Assembly (NCBI RefSeq): GCF_016482825.1
Contig: NZ_JAEMNV010000011.1
Location: forward strand, 160,292 to 224,291
Reading direction: 5' to 3'
Source of the DNA: Antrihabitans stalagmiti
GTDB lineage: Bacteria; Actinomycetota; Actinomycetes; Mycobacteriales; Mycobacteriaceae
Length of the DNA stretch: 64,000 bases
Shown: positions 1-8,574 of the stretch, one piece after another
Numbering within the stretch: the stretch's first letter is position 1
Layout of the letters: each line of letters starts with the position of its first letter
Made by a program: the position numbers and the translations under genes
The notes under the pieces: model-generated
Seen by the model: only the letters and a program-made list of their open reading frames with translations
What the model was told of the DNA's origin: nothing
Database searches by the model: none

Positions 1-1
1 G

Positions 2-703
2 ACCGTGCACCTCAACACCCGCGTCACCGCGCAGCAACTGATCGACGCCAAGTACGACGAGGTTGTCCTCGCCACGGGCGTGAAGCCGCGCATCCCGAAG
101 ATCCCGGGCATCGACCATCCGATGGTCCTGTCCTACGCCGAACTGGTCCGCGAGGAAAAGCCGGTCGGCAAGAAGGTCGCCGTGATCGGTGCAGGTGGCA
201 TCGGGTTCGACGTCAGCGAATTCCTGACGGTCGAGGGCTCCCCCAGCCTCAAGCTCGACGACTGGAAGGAAGAATGGGGTGTCGGCAATCCAGAAGATTT
301 CGCTGGTGCGCTCACGACTCCGAAGCCGTCGCCGTCGCCACGTGCGGTGACGTTGCTGCAGCGCAAGAACGGTCAGCTCGGCAAGGGCCTCGGCAAGACA
401 TCCGGCTGGGTCCACCGCGCGGCGATCAAGGCGAAGGGCGTCGAGCAGATCGGCGGCGTCAACTACGAACTGATCGACGACAAGGGCCTGCACATCAGCT
501 TCGGTGAAAAGCGGGAACGGCGTCGCATCATCGAGGTCGACAACGTGGTCATCTGCGCAGGTCAGGAGTCGGTCCGCGATCTGCTCGACGATCTACAGAA
601 TGCCCAGGTCAGCACGCACATCATCGGCGGAGCCGACCTGGCCGCCGAGCTCGATGCCAAGCGTGCGATCGATCAGGGCACGCGCCTGGCCGCAAAACTG
701 TAG
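2..703 (+). CDS. fadH: NADPH-dependent 2,4-dienoyl-CoA reductase, C-terminal part (partial)
   Basis: The reading frame is open at the left edge, so only about the last 233 residues are visible; the family is usually about 670 residues. The visible part is the C-terminal dinucleotide-binding half. Residues near 58-68 (VAVIGAGGIGF) form a Rossmann GxGxxG loop, and VVLATGVKPRIPKIPG is the usual FAD/NAD(P)-domain strand before it. The tail IIGGADLAAELDAKRAIDQG matches the end of FadH-type enzymes. The missing N-terminal half should be the flavin TIM barrel and iron-sulfur site. The family reduces 2,4-dienoyl-CoA esters during beta-oxidation of unsaturated fatty acids. The true start lies outside the window, and an internal GTG at position 5 should not be taken for it. 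Confidence 0.85.
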   Translation, partial: TVHLNTRVTAQQLIDAKYDEVVLATGVKPRIPKIPGIDHPMVLSYAELVREEKPVGKKVAVIGAGGIGFDVSEFLTVEGSPSLKLDDWKEEWGVGNPEDFAGALTTPKPSPSPRAVTLLQRKNGQLGKGLGKTSGWVHRAAIKAKGVEQIGGVNYELIDDKGLHISFGEKRERRRIIEVDNVVICAGQESVRDLLDDLQNAQVSTHIIGGADLAAELDAKRAIDQGTRLAAKL

Positions 704-717
704 GGGCCTCCGGCCCT

Positions 718-759
718 CGTGCGTCCTTTTGGAGGGCCCGCCCTCCAAAAGGACGCACG
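718..759. repeat. Palindromic repeat element, copy A (20-bp perfect arms)
   Basis: Positions 718-737 are the exact reverse complement of 740-759, with only two bases between them. The core (CCTTTTGGAGGGC) recurs at about 41361, 53052 and 63851, so this is a dispersed repeat and not only a local terminator. It lies 15 bases after the fadH stop and 18 bases before the next start. It could terminate transcription in both directions or act as a REP-like element. Confidence 0.85.
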
Positions 760-776
760 ACCGATACGCTGCGCGG

Positions 777-1580
777 ATGAGTTTGCCTACCCCAACATCG
801 GACAGCCGGGCTGTTGTCACCGGCGCATCGTCGGGCATCGGCGACGCCCTCGCCCGTGAACTGGCCGCCCGCGGCTACTCCCTCATCGTCGTTGCGCGAC
901 GTGGTGAGCTGCTCGAAGCGCTAGCTGCCGAACTACGCGCCGCGCACAACGTCGAAGTCGAGGTCCGGGCGATCGACCTGTCCGATCGTGACGCCCGTTC
1001 AGCGCTGTCGGCTGAGCTCGCCGAGCGTGACATCTCGATCCTCTGCAACAACGCAGGCATTGCGACCTTCGGTCCCGTCGCCAGCCTCGACCCCACCTAC
1101 GAGCGTGCCCAGGTCGAACTGAATGCCGTTGCCGTGCACGATCTCACGCTGGCGGTGCTTCCTGGAATGTTGAGTCGCGGATCGGGCGGAATTCTGACGA
1201 GCGGCTCGGCCGCAGGCAACATGCCGATCCCGAACAACGCGACCTACGCGGCGACGAAAGCCTTCGCCAACACCTTCACCGAATCGCTGCGCAGCGAACT
1301 CAAAGGCACCGGTGTCAACGTCACGCTGCTCGCACCCGGACCCGTTCGCACCGAGATTCCCGATCCTGCGGAAGCGTCCATCGTCGACAAGGTTGTTCCC
1401 GGATTCCTCTGGACGTCCAGCGAATCGGCGGCCCGTGTGTCACTGGATGCGTTGGCGCGCAACAAGATGCGTGTTGTACCGGGCATCCTCAGCAAGAGTA
1501 TGTCCGTCGCGGGCCAGTACAGTCCGCGTGCCATCGTTGCGCCGATCGTGGGCAATTTCTACAAGAAGCTCGGCGGCTGA
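777..1580 (+). CDS. Short-chain dehydrogenase/reductase (Rv2509-like)
   Basis: This 267-residue classical SDR has the NAD(P) loop TGASSGIG at residues 15-22, the NNAG motif at 90-93, a Ser near 141-143, and the catalytic pair Tyr156 and Lys160 (YAATK). The C-terminal half carries APGPVRTEI, typical of SDRs that act on acyl or steroid-like substrates. The ATG at 777 was chosen because the Rossmann strand begins 13 residues later; the longer open frame upstream is the shadow of fadH. Next to the HerA-like gene it matches the Rv2509-Rv2510c arrangement of M. tuberculosis. The substrate cannot be told from sequence. Confidence 0.88.
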   Translation: MSLPTPTSDSRAVVTGASSGIGDALARELAARGYSLIVVARRGELLEALAAELRAAHNVEVEVRAIDLSDRDARSALSAELAERDISILCNNAGIATFGPVASLDPTYERAQVELNAVAVHDLTLAVLPGMLSRGSGGILTSGSAAGNMPIPNNATYAATKAFANTFTESLRSELKGTGVNVTLLAPGPVRTEIPDPAEASIVDKVVPGFLWTSSESAARVSLDALARNKMRVVPGILSKSMSVAGQYSPRAIVAPIVGNFYKKLGG

Positions 1581-1718
1581 GCAGCGTCAAAACTGCGTCA
1601 AACGCGGCCGGTCCGGCGTCAAGACGTCGTCAAGATCTGGTTCGGAGGTTAGATCCGGGCGTAGTCCTGTAAGCGCACCTGCCCGCATTATGCGAGCGGA
1701 CCCGCCCAAGGAGACCCG

Positions 1719-2978
1719 GTGACCCTGCTCGATCTGCTCCCCTCGATGCATTCGGCGATGTCCGCGCGACTCGACCACGCGTTCTGGCCGAGCGAAACGC
1801 ACTACGATTCGTCGGGCCGCATCACAGTGGGAAGAGTTGCGCTGCAAGACATCGCAGATCAATTCGGCACCCCGACCCACGTGATCGACGAAGACGACGT
1901 CCGACACCGTTGCCGTGCCTATCGCAAGATCTTCCCGGAAGCCGATATCGCCTACGCCGCAGCGGCTTTACCCATTCGCGCGGTCGTGCGGTGGGTAACC
2001 GAGGAGGGCTTGTCCATCGGGATCGGATCCACGAGCGAACTCGCGATTGCGTTGTCCGCTGGCGTCGATCCGAAGCGAATCATCCTGCACTGCAATGCGA
2101 TGACCGCGGAGGAAGCACAATCAGCAGCTGCCATCGGCGCCGGAAGAACAGTCGTCGACTCCCTCGCCTGCATCGCCCATGTCTCTGCGGCGACGCGCAA
2201 CTCGCAGAACGTGCTGATTCAGGTTCAGCCCGACGCGCGACACTGCAACGAATCGGACGACGCCATTCGCGCCGCCGTTCGCCAATCCAACCTCAATCTT
2301 GTTGGGCTGCATTGCCACCTGGGCTCCCATTCGTCCGACACCGACCGGATCGCGTCGACAATCCACGAGCTTGTCACACAGCTCGATCTGGTGCGCCGCG
2401 AGCACGGAACCGTTCTCACCGAACTTGTCCTGGGTGGTGACCGCTCCGTGTCTCCCACGCCGAATGGTACGTCCGTGCATCTTCCGGGCCTGGCGGCCAC
2501 GATCGACGACGCACTCGACAGCGCCTGTGCCACCTACCGCTTCCCGCGACCGAGGATCACGCTCGAACCGGGCAGAGCGATCGTCGCGAGTGCTGGGGTA
2601 ATTCTGCACCGGGTCGTCTCGGTCGTCGGGGTCGGCGATGGCCGCACAGTCGTCGCCGTGGAGGGCGGACGGAACGCCGATCCATCGAGCCCCGTCGCCA
2701 CCGTTGCATTGGCCAACCGGCACCCGACCGGACCGGTCATGACCGCAACGCTCGTCGGGAGTCGCGACGAACCGCAGCAGGGCGTCGTCGTCACGTTGCC
2801 CGCCGATGTGCACCCCGGCGAGGTCCTGGCAGTCGCGGGCGCGGGCGATCTTCGAAACGGTTTCGCGACAACGACGTCCGTAGGTCGGCCGCCCATCGTT
2901 GCAGTGCAGCACGGACGAACAACGCAACTCGTCCGCCGCGAGACCATCGCCGACCTGATGGCTCGCGACGCGGACTGA
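1719..2978 (+). CDS. Diaminopimelate decarboxylase-like protein lacking the PLP lysine (probable pseudoenzyme)
   Basis: The 419-residue protein has the fold-type III PLP decarboxylase layout of LysA: an N-terminal barrel with EEGLSIGIGSTSELAIALSAG, the HCHLGSH strand, EPGRAIV, and a C-terminal stretch ending VGRPPIVAV...VVRRET-like. The residues that do chemistry are altered. The canonical YAxKA motif reads YAAAAL (Tyr79-Leu84), with Ala82 (codon GCG at 1962) where the Schiff-base lysine should be. The phosphate-binding GGG reads GGD, the CESGD-like loop is missing, and the C-terminal GxY motif reads GDLRNG. The GTG start has a clear AAGGAG 5 bases upstream (1708-1713). A long, intact frame with lost catalytic residues suggests a retained non-enzymatic role or a recently decayed enzyme. 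It ends one base before the convergent HerA-like gene. Confidence 0.8.
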   Translation: MTLLDLLPSMHSAMSARLDHAFWPSETHYDSSGRITVGRVALQDIADQFGTPTHVIDEDDVRHRCRAYRKIFPEADIAYAAAALPIRAVVRWVTEEGLSIGIGSTSELAIALSAGVDPKRIILHCNAMTAEEAQSAAAIGAGRTVVDSLACIAHVSAATRNSQNVLIQVQPDARHCNESDDAIRAAVRQSNLNLVGLHCHLGSHSSDTDRIASTIHELVTQLDLVRREHGTVLTELVLGGDRSVSPTPNGTSVHLPGLAATIDDALDSACATYRFPRPRITLEPGRAIVASAGVILHRVVSVVGVGDGRTVVAVEGGRNADPSSPVATVALANRHPTGPVMTATLVGSRDEPQQGVVVTLPADVHPGEVLAVAGAGDLRNGFATTTSVGRPPIVAVQHGRTTQLVRRETIADLMARDAD

Positions 2979-2979
2979 T

Positions 2980-4632
2980 CTACCGCCTGCGACGGGTTCC
3001 GAAGATGCTGCGACTGATCTCTCGACCTGCCGCCGATGCTGCCGACCGCAGAAAGCTCTTGACCGCAGGGTTTTTCATGATCTTCTCGGCCGCGGTCGGT
3101 TCGTTGTCCTCGCGTGCGGGGGGTGGCGGCGGGGCGTCCTGCAGTTCGGGCGTCGCCGCGATCTTCGCGCTGAGCTTCTCGTAGGCCGACTCTCGGTCGA
3201 TCGTCTGGCCGTACTTGCCCTGCAGTGGGCTCGATGCCGCCGCGGCCTTGATCGCGTCCGCACCGATGGTGTCCATCAACGAACGCGGTGGCCGCAGGCG
3301 AGTCCACGCAACAGGCGTCGGCGCTCCGCGCTCGGACAGCACGGTCACGACGGCCTCGCCGATTCCCAGCGACGTCAGCGCCTTTTCGAGGTCGTAGACG
3401 TCGGTCTTCGGATACGTGCGGACAGTCTTGTTGAGCGCCTTCTGGTCGTCCGGCGTGAACGCGCGCAACGCGTGCTGAATGCGGGCGCCGAGCTGACTGA
3501 GCACCTCGTTCGGGATGTCCGTCGGCAACTGGGTGCAGAAGAAGACGCCGACGCCCTTCGAGCGGATCAGTTTGACGGTCTGCTCGACCTGGTCGACGAA
3601 CGCCTTCGACGCGTCGTTGAACAGCAGGTGCGCCTCGTCGAAGATGAAGACCAACTTCGGCTTGTCAACATCGCCGACCTCGGGTAGCGACTGGAACAGG
3701 TCCGCGAGCACCCACATCAGGAAGGTCGAGAACATCGCGGGACGGGCTGCTTGGGCGCCGAGTTCGAACAGCGTGATGATGCCGTTGCCGCCGACCGACC
3801 GCAGTAGGTCCTCGGTTTCGAGTTCTGGCTCGCCGAAGAAGGTGTCGCCACCGTCGGCTTCGAGGTTGACCAGGGCACGCAGGATGACGCCCGCGGTCGC
3901 CGAGGAGACACCGCCGATGCCTTTGAGGTCCGCTTTGCCTTCGTCGCTCGTGAGGTGCTGGATGACCGAACGCAGGTCTTTCAGGTCGAGCAACGCAAGC
4001 CCCTGGGTGTCGGCCCAGTGAAAGATCAGACCGAGGGTGGATTCCTGAGTTTCGTTGAGCCCCAACACCTTGCTCAGCAGAATCGGACCGAACGACGTGA
4101 TGGTCGCGCGGATGGGAACGCCGGTGCCGCCGGTGCCGAGGGAGACGAACTCGGTTGGGAAGCCCGCGGCCGCCCAGTCGGTCGCGCCGGTCTCGGTGGC
4201 GCGCGTCTTGATCTTGTCGTTGTCCTCCCCCGGCCGCGACAGCCCGGAGAGATCGCCCTTGATGTCGGCGAGCACCACCGGCACACCCGCGCGCGACAAC
4301 TGCTCGGCGATACCTTGGAGTGTTTTGGTCTTGCCGGTTCCGGTGGCGCCGGCGACGAGGCCGTGCCGGTTGACTGTGGCCAGCGGAATGCGAACTCGCG
4401 CTTCGGGATCGATCTGGCCGTCGACGATAATCGTGCCGAGTTCGAGCGCAGCGCCTTCCGACGCGTACCCCGCGGCAATCGCTTTCGCCTTCTCGGAACC
4501 GCCGGCCGCGGCGGGCGCGGCGGCGGGGGCCTGCTGTTGCTCGGCAGCTTCTTTCTCGGCCGCCTCCAGTGCGGCGGCAGCGTCGGCCGCCGCCTTGCGC
4601 GCAGCGGCCAACTTCTCGTCCGGACTCGTCAT
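2980..4632 (-). CDS. HerA-helicase-like P-loop ATPase (DUF853 family, Rv2510c-like)
   Basis: The 550-residue protein opens with about 45 Ala/Glu/Lys-rich residues that could form a coiled coil. The ATPase core follows: Walker A GATGTGKT at residues about 95-102 and a Walker B-like segment KLVFIFDEAHLLF in the second half. GLGLNETQES-like and QLPTDIPNEVLSQLG segments are typical of the HerA-like DUF853 proteins found across Actinobacteria and in E. coli YjgR. The tail is Pro/Arg-rich and ends in SIFGTRRRR. The ATG at 4632 was preferred; an in-frame GTG 21 bases further upstream is also possible. It diverges in function from true HerA-NurA systems because no nuclease partner lies nearby. The physiological role is unknown. 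Confidence 0.85.
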   Translation of the reverse strand: MTSPDEKLAAARKAAADAAAALEAAEKEAAEQQQAPAAAPAAAGGSEKAKAIAAGYASEGAALELGTIIVDGQIDPEARVRIPLATVNRHGLVAGATGTGKTKTLQGIAEQLSRAGVPVVLADIKGDLSGLSRPGEDNDKIKTRATETGATDWAAAGFPTEFVSLGTGGTGVPIRATITSFGPILLSKVLGLNETQESTLGLIFHWADTQGLALLDLKDLRSVIQHLTSDEGKADLKGIGGVSSATAGVILRALVNLEADGGDTFFGEPELETEDLLRSVGGNGIITLFELGAQAARPAMFSTFLMWVLADLFQSLPEVGDVDKPKLVFIFDEAHLLFNDASKAFVDQVEQTVKLIRSKGVGVFFCTQLPTDIPNEVLSQLGARIQHALRAFTPDDQKALNKTVRTYPKTDVYDLEKALTSLGIGEAVVTVLSERGAPTPVAWTRLRPPRSLMDTIGADAIKAAAASSPLQGKYGQTIDRESAYEKLSAKIAATPELQDAPPPPPAREDNEPTAAEKIMKNPAVKSFLRSAASAAGREISRSIFGTRRRR

Positions 4633-4669
4633 GGGGAGTACCTTAGCGGCCACGCCAGCGACGTGACGG

Positions 4670-4903
4670 CTATCCCGTCCGCTCGCCGATTCGAGGGAAC
4701 GGGTCGAGCGAGAACACCACTTCGACGCTCACATCGAAATAGCGTGCGATCTGCAGCGCAAGTTGCAAGCTTGGCGAATACTCGCCGCGTTCGAGGTAGC
4801 CGATCGTCTGATAGTGCACGTCGAGCGCCTCGGCGAGGTCCCGCCGCGAGATGCCACGTTCGGTTCGCAGCATCGCAATTCGGTTGTAGATGGAGTCACT
4901 CAT
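4670..4903 (-). CDS. Small XRE-family HTH transcriptional regulator
   Basis: This 77-residue protein is almost entirely a Cro/C1-type helix-turn-helix: RGISRRDLAEALDVHYQTIG followed by YLERGEYSPSLQLALQIARYF. Single-domain proteins of this size often sit in operons with ABC-2 exporters. It starts 17 bases after the stop of the upstream permease on the same strand, so it is probably the last gene of the exporter operon and may control it. No effector domain is present. Confidence 0.85.
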   Translation of the reverse strand: MSDSIYNRIAMLRTERGISRRDLAEALDVHYQTIGYLERGEYSPSLQLALQIARYFDVSVEVVFSLDPFPRIGERTG

Positions 4904-4920
4904 GAAACCTCACCGCACCC

Positions 4921-5775
4921 TCACTGGACCCTCTGCAGAACTTTCAGGCGGCGCGCGGCCAGGTTTGCGCCTGATTCGCGGCGCGCCATGCGGCGCAACA
5001 GTATCGGAGCGAGTATCAACCCGATCACCGTCCACACACCCAGCACTCCGATCATCTCGAGGTGGCGCCAACTACCACCGATTTCGACAGCTGCCATGGA
5101 GTCGGGCAACAGTGCCGACCGCATGCCGAGCCCGATCCAATACGTCGGCAAGATTTGCCCGATGACCTGCAACCAGCCTGGTAGTGCCGTTATGGGATAG
5201 AAGATCCCCGAGATGGCAATCGTCGCGAGTATGGGAAATGCGATCAGGTCGATCTTCTTGGGGTCGTCGCCGAGTGAGCCGATGACGGCACCGATCGGCA
5301 GGGTTGCGAGCATTCCGAATACGAAGACCGCTGCCAGCGTTACCCACGCGGTTGCGCTCGCTTCGAAACCGTCGAACAAGATCAGGCCGGGTACGACGAC
5401 GAGCACAGCCGTGACGGCCGCGGATCCCGTTATGAACAGCGACTTTCCGACCAAGTAGCCGGCAATGCCGTTCGGAGTGGCTCTTGCTCGCAGTAGGGTT
5501 CCGTCGTCCCTGTCGAGGTGCAGCCACATTGCAGCCGTGCTGATACCACTGAACACAATGGACATGCCAAGGATGCTCGGCAATGCCAACGTCTGCAGTG
5601 CTGCGCCACTGTCACGGAACGTCGCATCGCCCATCACTACCAACGCCGCAATCGACACGATCGGGATGAATAGGTAGTACGTGATGTCCTGCGCGTTGGT
5701 GAAACTGTTTCGAAGATCCACCCAGCCGCCCTCGATGCCCGCCCGTACCGCTGCGGTCCGCGTGCTTGTCATCAC
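4921..5775 (-). CDS. ABC-2 type transporter permease
   Basis: This 284-residue membrane protein has about six hydrophobic segments and the ABC-2 pattern FYPITALPGWLQVIGQILPTYWIGLGMRS near residues 190-220. It is a paralogue of the next gene upstream; the two share this motif and the tail MRRMARRESG.NLAxRR. Its ATG overlaps the stop of that gene by 4 bases, so the two are translated together. The pair probably forms the membrane part of one exporter with the ATPase encoded first in the operon. The substrate is unknown; drugs or lipids are usual for the family. Confidence 0.88.
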   Translation of the reverse strand: MMTSTRTAAVRAGIEGGWVDLRNSFTNAQDITYYLFIPIVSIAALVVMGDATFRDSGAALQTLALPSILGMSIVFSGISTAAMWLHLDRDDGTLLRARATPNGIAGYLVGKSLFITGSAAVTAVLVVVPGLILFDGFEASATAWVTLAAVFVFGMLATLPIGAVIGSLGDDPKKIDLIAFPILATIAISGIFYPITALPGWLQVIGQILPTYWIGLGMRSALLPDSMAAVEIGGSWRHLEMIGVLGVWTVIGLILAPILLRRMARRESGANLAARRLKVLQRVQ

Positions 5776-6623
5776 TGGACCCGCTGCATGATGCGCTGAC
5801 GACGTTCCGCCAGGTTCGAGCCGGATTCTCGACGCGCCATCCGTCGCATCACTGCCGGCGCCAGCACGAAGCCGACTACCGCCCAGAGGCCAAGCATCCC
5901 AACCATTTCCAGGGTTCGCCAGGATTCACCGATCTCGACGCTCGCCATCGCGTCCGGCAGCAGAACAGACCGCATGCCGAGACCGACCCAATACATCGGC
6001 AGCAACTGACCGATTACCTGCAGCCAGCCGGGCAGCGAGGTGATCGGATAGAAGATTCCGGAGACACCGACCATTGCCATGACAGGAAGAAACAGCAGTC
6101 CCATGTTCGCCGGATTGTTCCCGAGCGACCCGATGATCGCGCCGAGCGGAAGGGTTGCCGCGAAGCCCAATGCGATGATCGCAACGAGGCCGAACCACGC
6201 TGCTGCGCTGTTGATTTCGAGTCCGTCGAAGATCAGCAGACCCGGTACGAAGACGACGGCGACCGTTACCACCGTCGTGCCGGCCAGGTAGACGACAACG
6301 CCGACCAAGTACCCGATAATGCCGTGTGGCAACGCTTTCGCCCGCAGTAGGGTGCCGTCCTCGCGCCCGACGATGAGCGTTGCTGCCGCGCCCATCAACC
6401 CACTGAAGACCACGTTCATACCGAGAACACTCGGGAGTGTCAGCAATGCAAGCGAATACGTCGTTCCCGGTGCGTCGGAGTTCCGCATCAAGATCATCAC
6501 GATCAGCGAGATGATCGGGAAGATCAGGTAATTGGAGATGTCCTGGCCGTTGGTGAAGGTTTGCTTGAACTCGATCCAGCCTCTGCTGAAGCCGGCCCGA
6601 ACTGCGTTGGCGCGCGTGTTCAC
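5772..6623 (-). CDS. ABC-2 type transporter permease
   Basis: This 283-residue permease has the same six-segment plan as its downstream paralogue, including FYPITSLPGWLQVIGQLLPM and the cytoplasmic tail MRRMARRESGSNLAERR. The N-terminus (residues 1-25) is cytoplasmic and is followed by DISNYLIFPIISLIVMILM. It overlaps the ATPase gene by 4 bases (6620-6623) and the next permease by 4 bases (5772-5775). Two different half-size permeases point to a heterodimeric channel. Confidence 0.88.
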   Translation of the reverse strand: MNTRANAVRAGFSRGWIEFKQTFTNGQDISNYLIFPIISLIVMILMRNSDAPGTTYSLALLTLPSVLGMNVVFSGLMGAAATLIVGREDGTLLRAKALPHGIIGYLVGVVVYLAGTTVVTVAVVFVPGLLIFDGLEINSAAAWFGLVAIIALGFAATLPLGAIIGSLGNNPANMGLLFLPVMAMVGVSGIFYPITSLPGWLQVIGQLLPMYWVGLGMRSVLLPDAMASVEIGESWRTLEMVGMLGLWAVVGFVLAPAVMRRMARRESGSNLAERRQRIMQRVQ

Positions 6624-7615
6624 AGCCGATCCTCCTGCACCGGATTACCGAATATCTGAATCACGTTGTCGTCGGCGGCGTCTCGTCCGGTCTCCACTGC
6701 ATGCACCAACTTCATGTAGGTATCTTCGAGACTTGCTCTCCGCACTTCGAGGTCGGTCACGGCGCTGCCATTCTCGGCGAGCAGTTCGCGGACGAACTTC
6801 GTTGCGTCCGTTGTCGAATGGACGAATCGCTCCGGTCCGAGCCGCCATTTCACCTCGGCTTCGGTCGATACCCGACGCGAGAGTTCGTCTGCCGACCCGT
6901 CGGCGATGATGCGGCCGCCGGCGAGCACGAGGATCCGATCCGCCAGTTTCTCCGCCTCGTCGAGGTCGTGCGTCGTGAGCAGAATCGTTGTACTCGAGTC
7001 CGAGAGGTGGTGGATCAGGTCGTGGAATTCGCGACGCGCTTCGGGATCGAAACCGGCAGTTGGTTCGTCGAGGAAGAGCAGCTCGGGTCGCCCGACGATA
7101 CCGATCGCGACGTCCATCCTGCGGCGCTGACCGCCCGACAGGTCCTTGAGCTTCTTGTTCGCATGTTCGGTGAGCCCGACGGCGTCGATCAGCGCATCGG
7201 TGTCCCACGGCCTGGTCACCTCGCCCGAATCGTAGGGGGCGTAGAAGCGGCCGAAATGGTCCAGTAGTTCCCGCACGCGCCACTTGCCGTGATCGCGCCA
7301 CGACTGAAGTACGACGCCGATCCGCGCGCGCCACCCCTCGTCGCCGCGCGCGGGATCGACGCCGAGCACCGACACGTCGCCGGCCGACCGCATCCGAAAT
7401 CCTTCGAGGACCTCGATGGTTGTGGTCTTGCCTGCGCCGTTCGGGCCGAGCAGCACAAGGACTTCGCCGCGGCGAGCAGTGAAGTTAACCCCCTGCAGCA
7501 CGTCGGTGGTGCCGTAGCGCATTCGCAGGTCACGGACGTCGAGCACCAGATCTCGCTCCCCGCGAGATGCCGACGACGCCGCGATGAAGGTCGCATTTGG
7601 AAGAGTCACGGACAT
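6620..7615 (-). CDS. ABC transporter ATP-binding protein
   Basis: The 331-residue ATPase has Walker A GPNGAGKTT at about residues 57-65, the signature LSGGQRRRMDVAIG, Walker B LLFLDEPTAGFDP, and a C-terminal domain of the drug/lipid exporter type. The ATG at 7615 was chosen because GGGG lies just upstream. The in-frame ATG at 7657 overlaps a TATAGT box, so it probably precedes the transcript start. It is the first gene of the operon ATPase-permease-permease-XRE regulator. Confidence 0.88.
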   Translation of the reverse strand: MSVTLPNATFIAASSASRGERDLVLDVRDLRMRYGTTDVLQGVNFTARRGEVLVLLGPNGAGKTTTIEVLEGFRMRSAGDVSVLGVDPARGDEGWRARIGVVLQSWRDHGKWRVRELLDHFGRFYAPYDSGEVTRPWDTDALIDAVGLTEHANKKLKDLSGGQRRRMDVAIGIVGRPELLFLDEPTAGFDPEARREFHDLIHHLSDSSTTILLTTHDLDEAEKLADRILVLAGGRIIADGSADELSRRVSTEAEVKWRLGPERFVHSTTDATKFVRELLAENGSAVTDLEVRRASLEDTYMKLVHAVETGRDAADDNVIQIFGNPVQEDRL

Positions 7616-7624
7616 TCCCCAATC

Positions 7625-7672
7625 TGTCTCATGTTCACTGCGAAATGTAGCACTCATACTATATTTGAGACA
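7625..7672 (-). promoter_or_regulatory. Candidate promoter and operator of the ABC operon
   Basis: On the minus strand a TATAGT hexamer (7663-7658) resembles a -10 box. It lies between the arms of a widely spaced inverted repeat, TGTCTCA at 7625-7631 and TGAGACA at 7666-7672. The region is much more AT-rich than its surroundings and separates the exporter operon from the divergent orn gene. Binding by the small XRE protein of the operon is an inference. Confidence 0.4.
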
Positions 7673-7747
7673 AGGTGTTGAATGGCTCGAAAAGGCACCG
7701 CCCACAGACTCGCCGAACGCGCCGCGCCAGTGACTACTGTGGTCCCC

Positions 7748-8362
7748 GTGCAAGACAAACTCGTATGGATCGACTGCGAAATGACCGGTCTGCGACTCGA
7801 GAGCGACAAGCTCATCGAGGTGGCCGCGCTGGTAACAGACAGTGATCTCAATATCCTCGGTGACGGCATCGACATCGTCATTCACGCCGACGACGCGGCA
7901 CTCGCGGACATGCCGGACGTCGTCGTTGCGATGCACGAACATTCCGGCCTCACCGAAGAGGTACGCAGGTCGACGGTGACCATGGCGGAAGCCGAGAAGC
8001 AGATCCTCGACTACATCCGCACGTTCGTCCCCGTCGCGGGAACCGTTCCGCTGTGCGGCAACTCGATCGCCACCGATCGCGGTTTCATCGCGCGGGACAT
8101 GCCCGAGCTCGACGCCTACCTGCACTACCGCATGATCGACGTCAGCTCGATCAAAGAGCTGTGCCGCCGCTGGTACCCGAGGATCTACTTCGGGCAGCCG
8201 GAAAAGGGCCTCGCTCACCGCGCGCTTGCGGACATCAAAGAGTCGATACGCGAGCTCGAGTACTACCGCCGCACCGCATTCGTCGCCGAGCCAGGTCCGT
8301 CGACCAGCGAGATCTCCGCGATCACCAGCGCACTCGGTGCACGCAGCGCCGAGGCCGGTTAA
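7748..8362 (+). CDS. orn: Oligoribonuclease
   Basis: The 204-residue DEDDh 3'-5' exoribonuclease degrades two- to five-nucleotide RNA and pGpG. The first acidic motif WIDCEMTG places Asp9 and Glu11. [19 protein letters not shown] carries the second Asp, and [14 protein letters not shown] the catalytic His and last Asp. [19 protein letters not shown] is nearly invariant in actinobacterial Orn. The GTG at 7748 gives the usual N-terminus (VQDKLVWID); the longer frame from 7682 adds 22 residues that the family lacks. Orn follows the divergent HerA-like gene in M. tuberculosis as well; here the exporter operon lies between them. Confidence 0.95.
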   Translation: MQDKLVWIDCEMTGLRLESDKLIEVAALVTDSDLNILGDGIDIVIHADDAALADMPDVVVAMHEHSGLTEEVRRSTVTMAEAEKQILDYIRTFVPVAGTVPLCGNSIATDRGFIARDMPELDAYLHYRMIDVSSIKELCRRWYPRIYFGQPEKGLAHRALADIKESIRELEYYRRTAFVAEPGPSTSEISAITSALGARSAEAG

Positions 8363-8441
8363 CCGATTGGCGAGTTACGCACCGGACACGCTAGTATCGA
8401 CGACGGCACTTGGCGGGCAGTAGCTCATCTCGCGCCACATG

Positions 8442-8517
8442 GTGGGTGTAGTTCAGCTGGTAGAGCGTCAGGTTGTGATCCTGAATGTCGCGGGTTCGAG
8501 TCCCGTCACTCACCCCA
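8442..8517 (+). tRNA. tRNA-His (GTG anticodon)
   Basis: A 76-nt cloverleaf with acceptor GTGGGTG (8442-8448) pairing with CACTCAC (8507-8513) and CCA encoded at 8515-8517. The T loop is GGTTCGAGTCC and the anticodon GTG is at 8475-8477. The base before the acceptor (8441) is G and can pair with C at position 8514, the extra G-1 pair that histidyl-tRNA synthetase requires. Confidence 0.97.
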
Positions 8518-8522
8518 TAGAG

Positions 8523-8554
8523 AAGGCCCCTGATCACGCGATCAGGGGCCTTTT
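8523..8554 (+). terminator. Rho-independent terminator after tRNA-His
   Basis: An 11-bp GC-rich stem (AAGGCCCCTGATC with GATCAGGGGCCTT) closes a 4-base loop and runs into TTTT. It begins 6 bases after the tRNA CCA end. Confidence 0.9.
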
Positions 8555-8574
8555 CGCTACCTAAGCTGTGCGGT

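Noticed and set aside
7682..7747. Upstream extension of orn
   Set aside because: The added 22 residues are absent from the family and overlap the ABC operon's promoter region.
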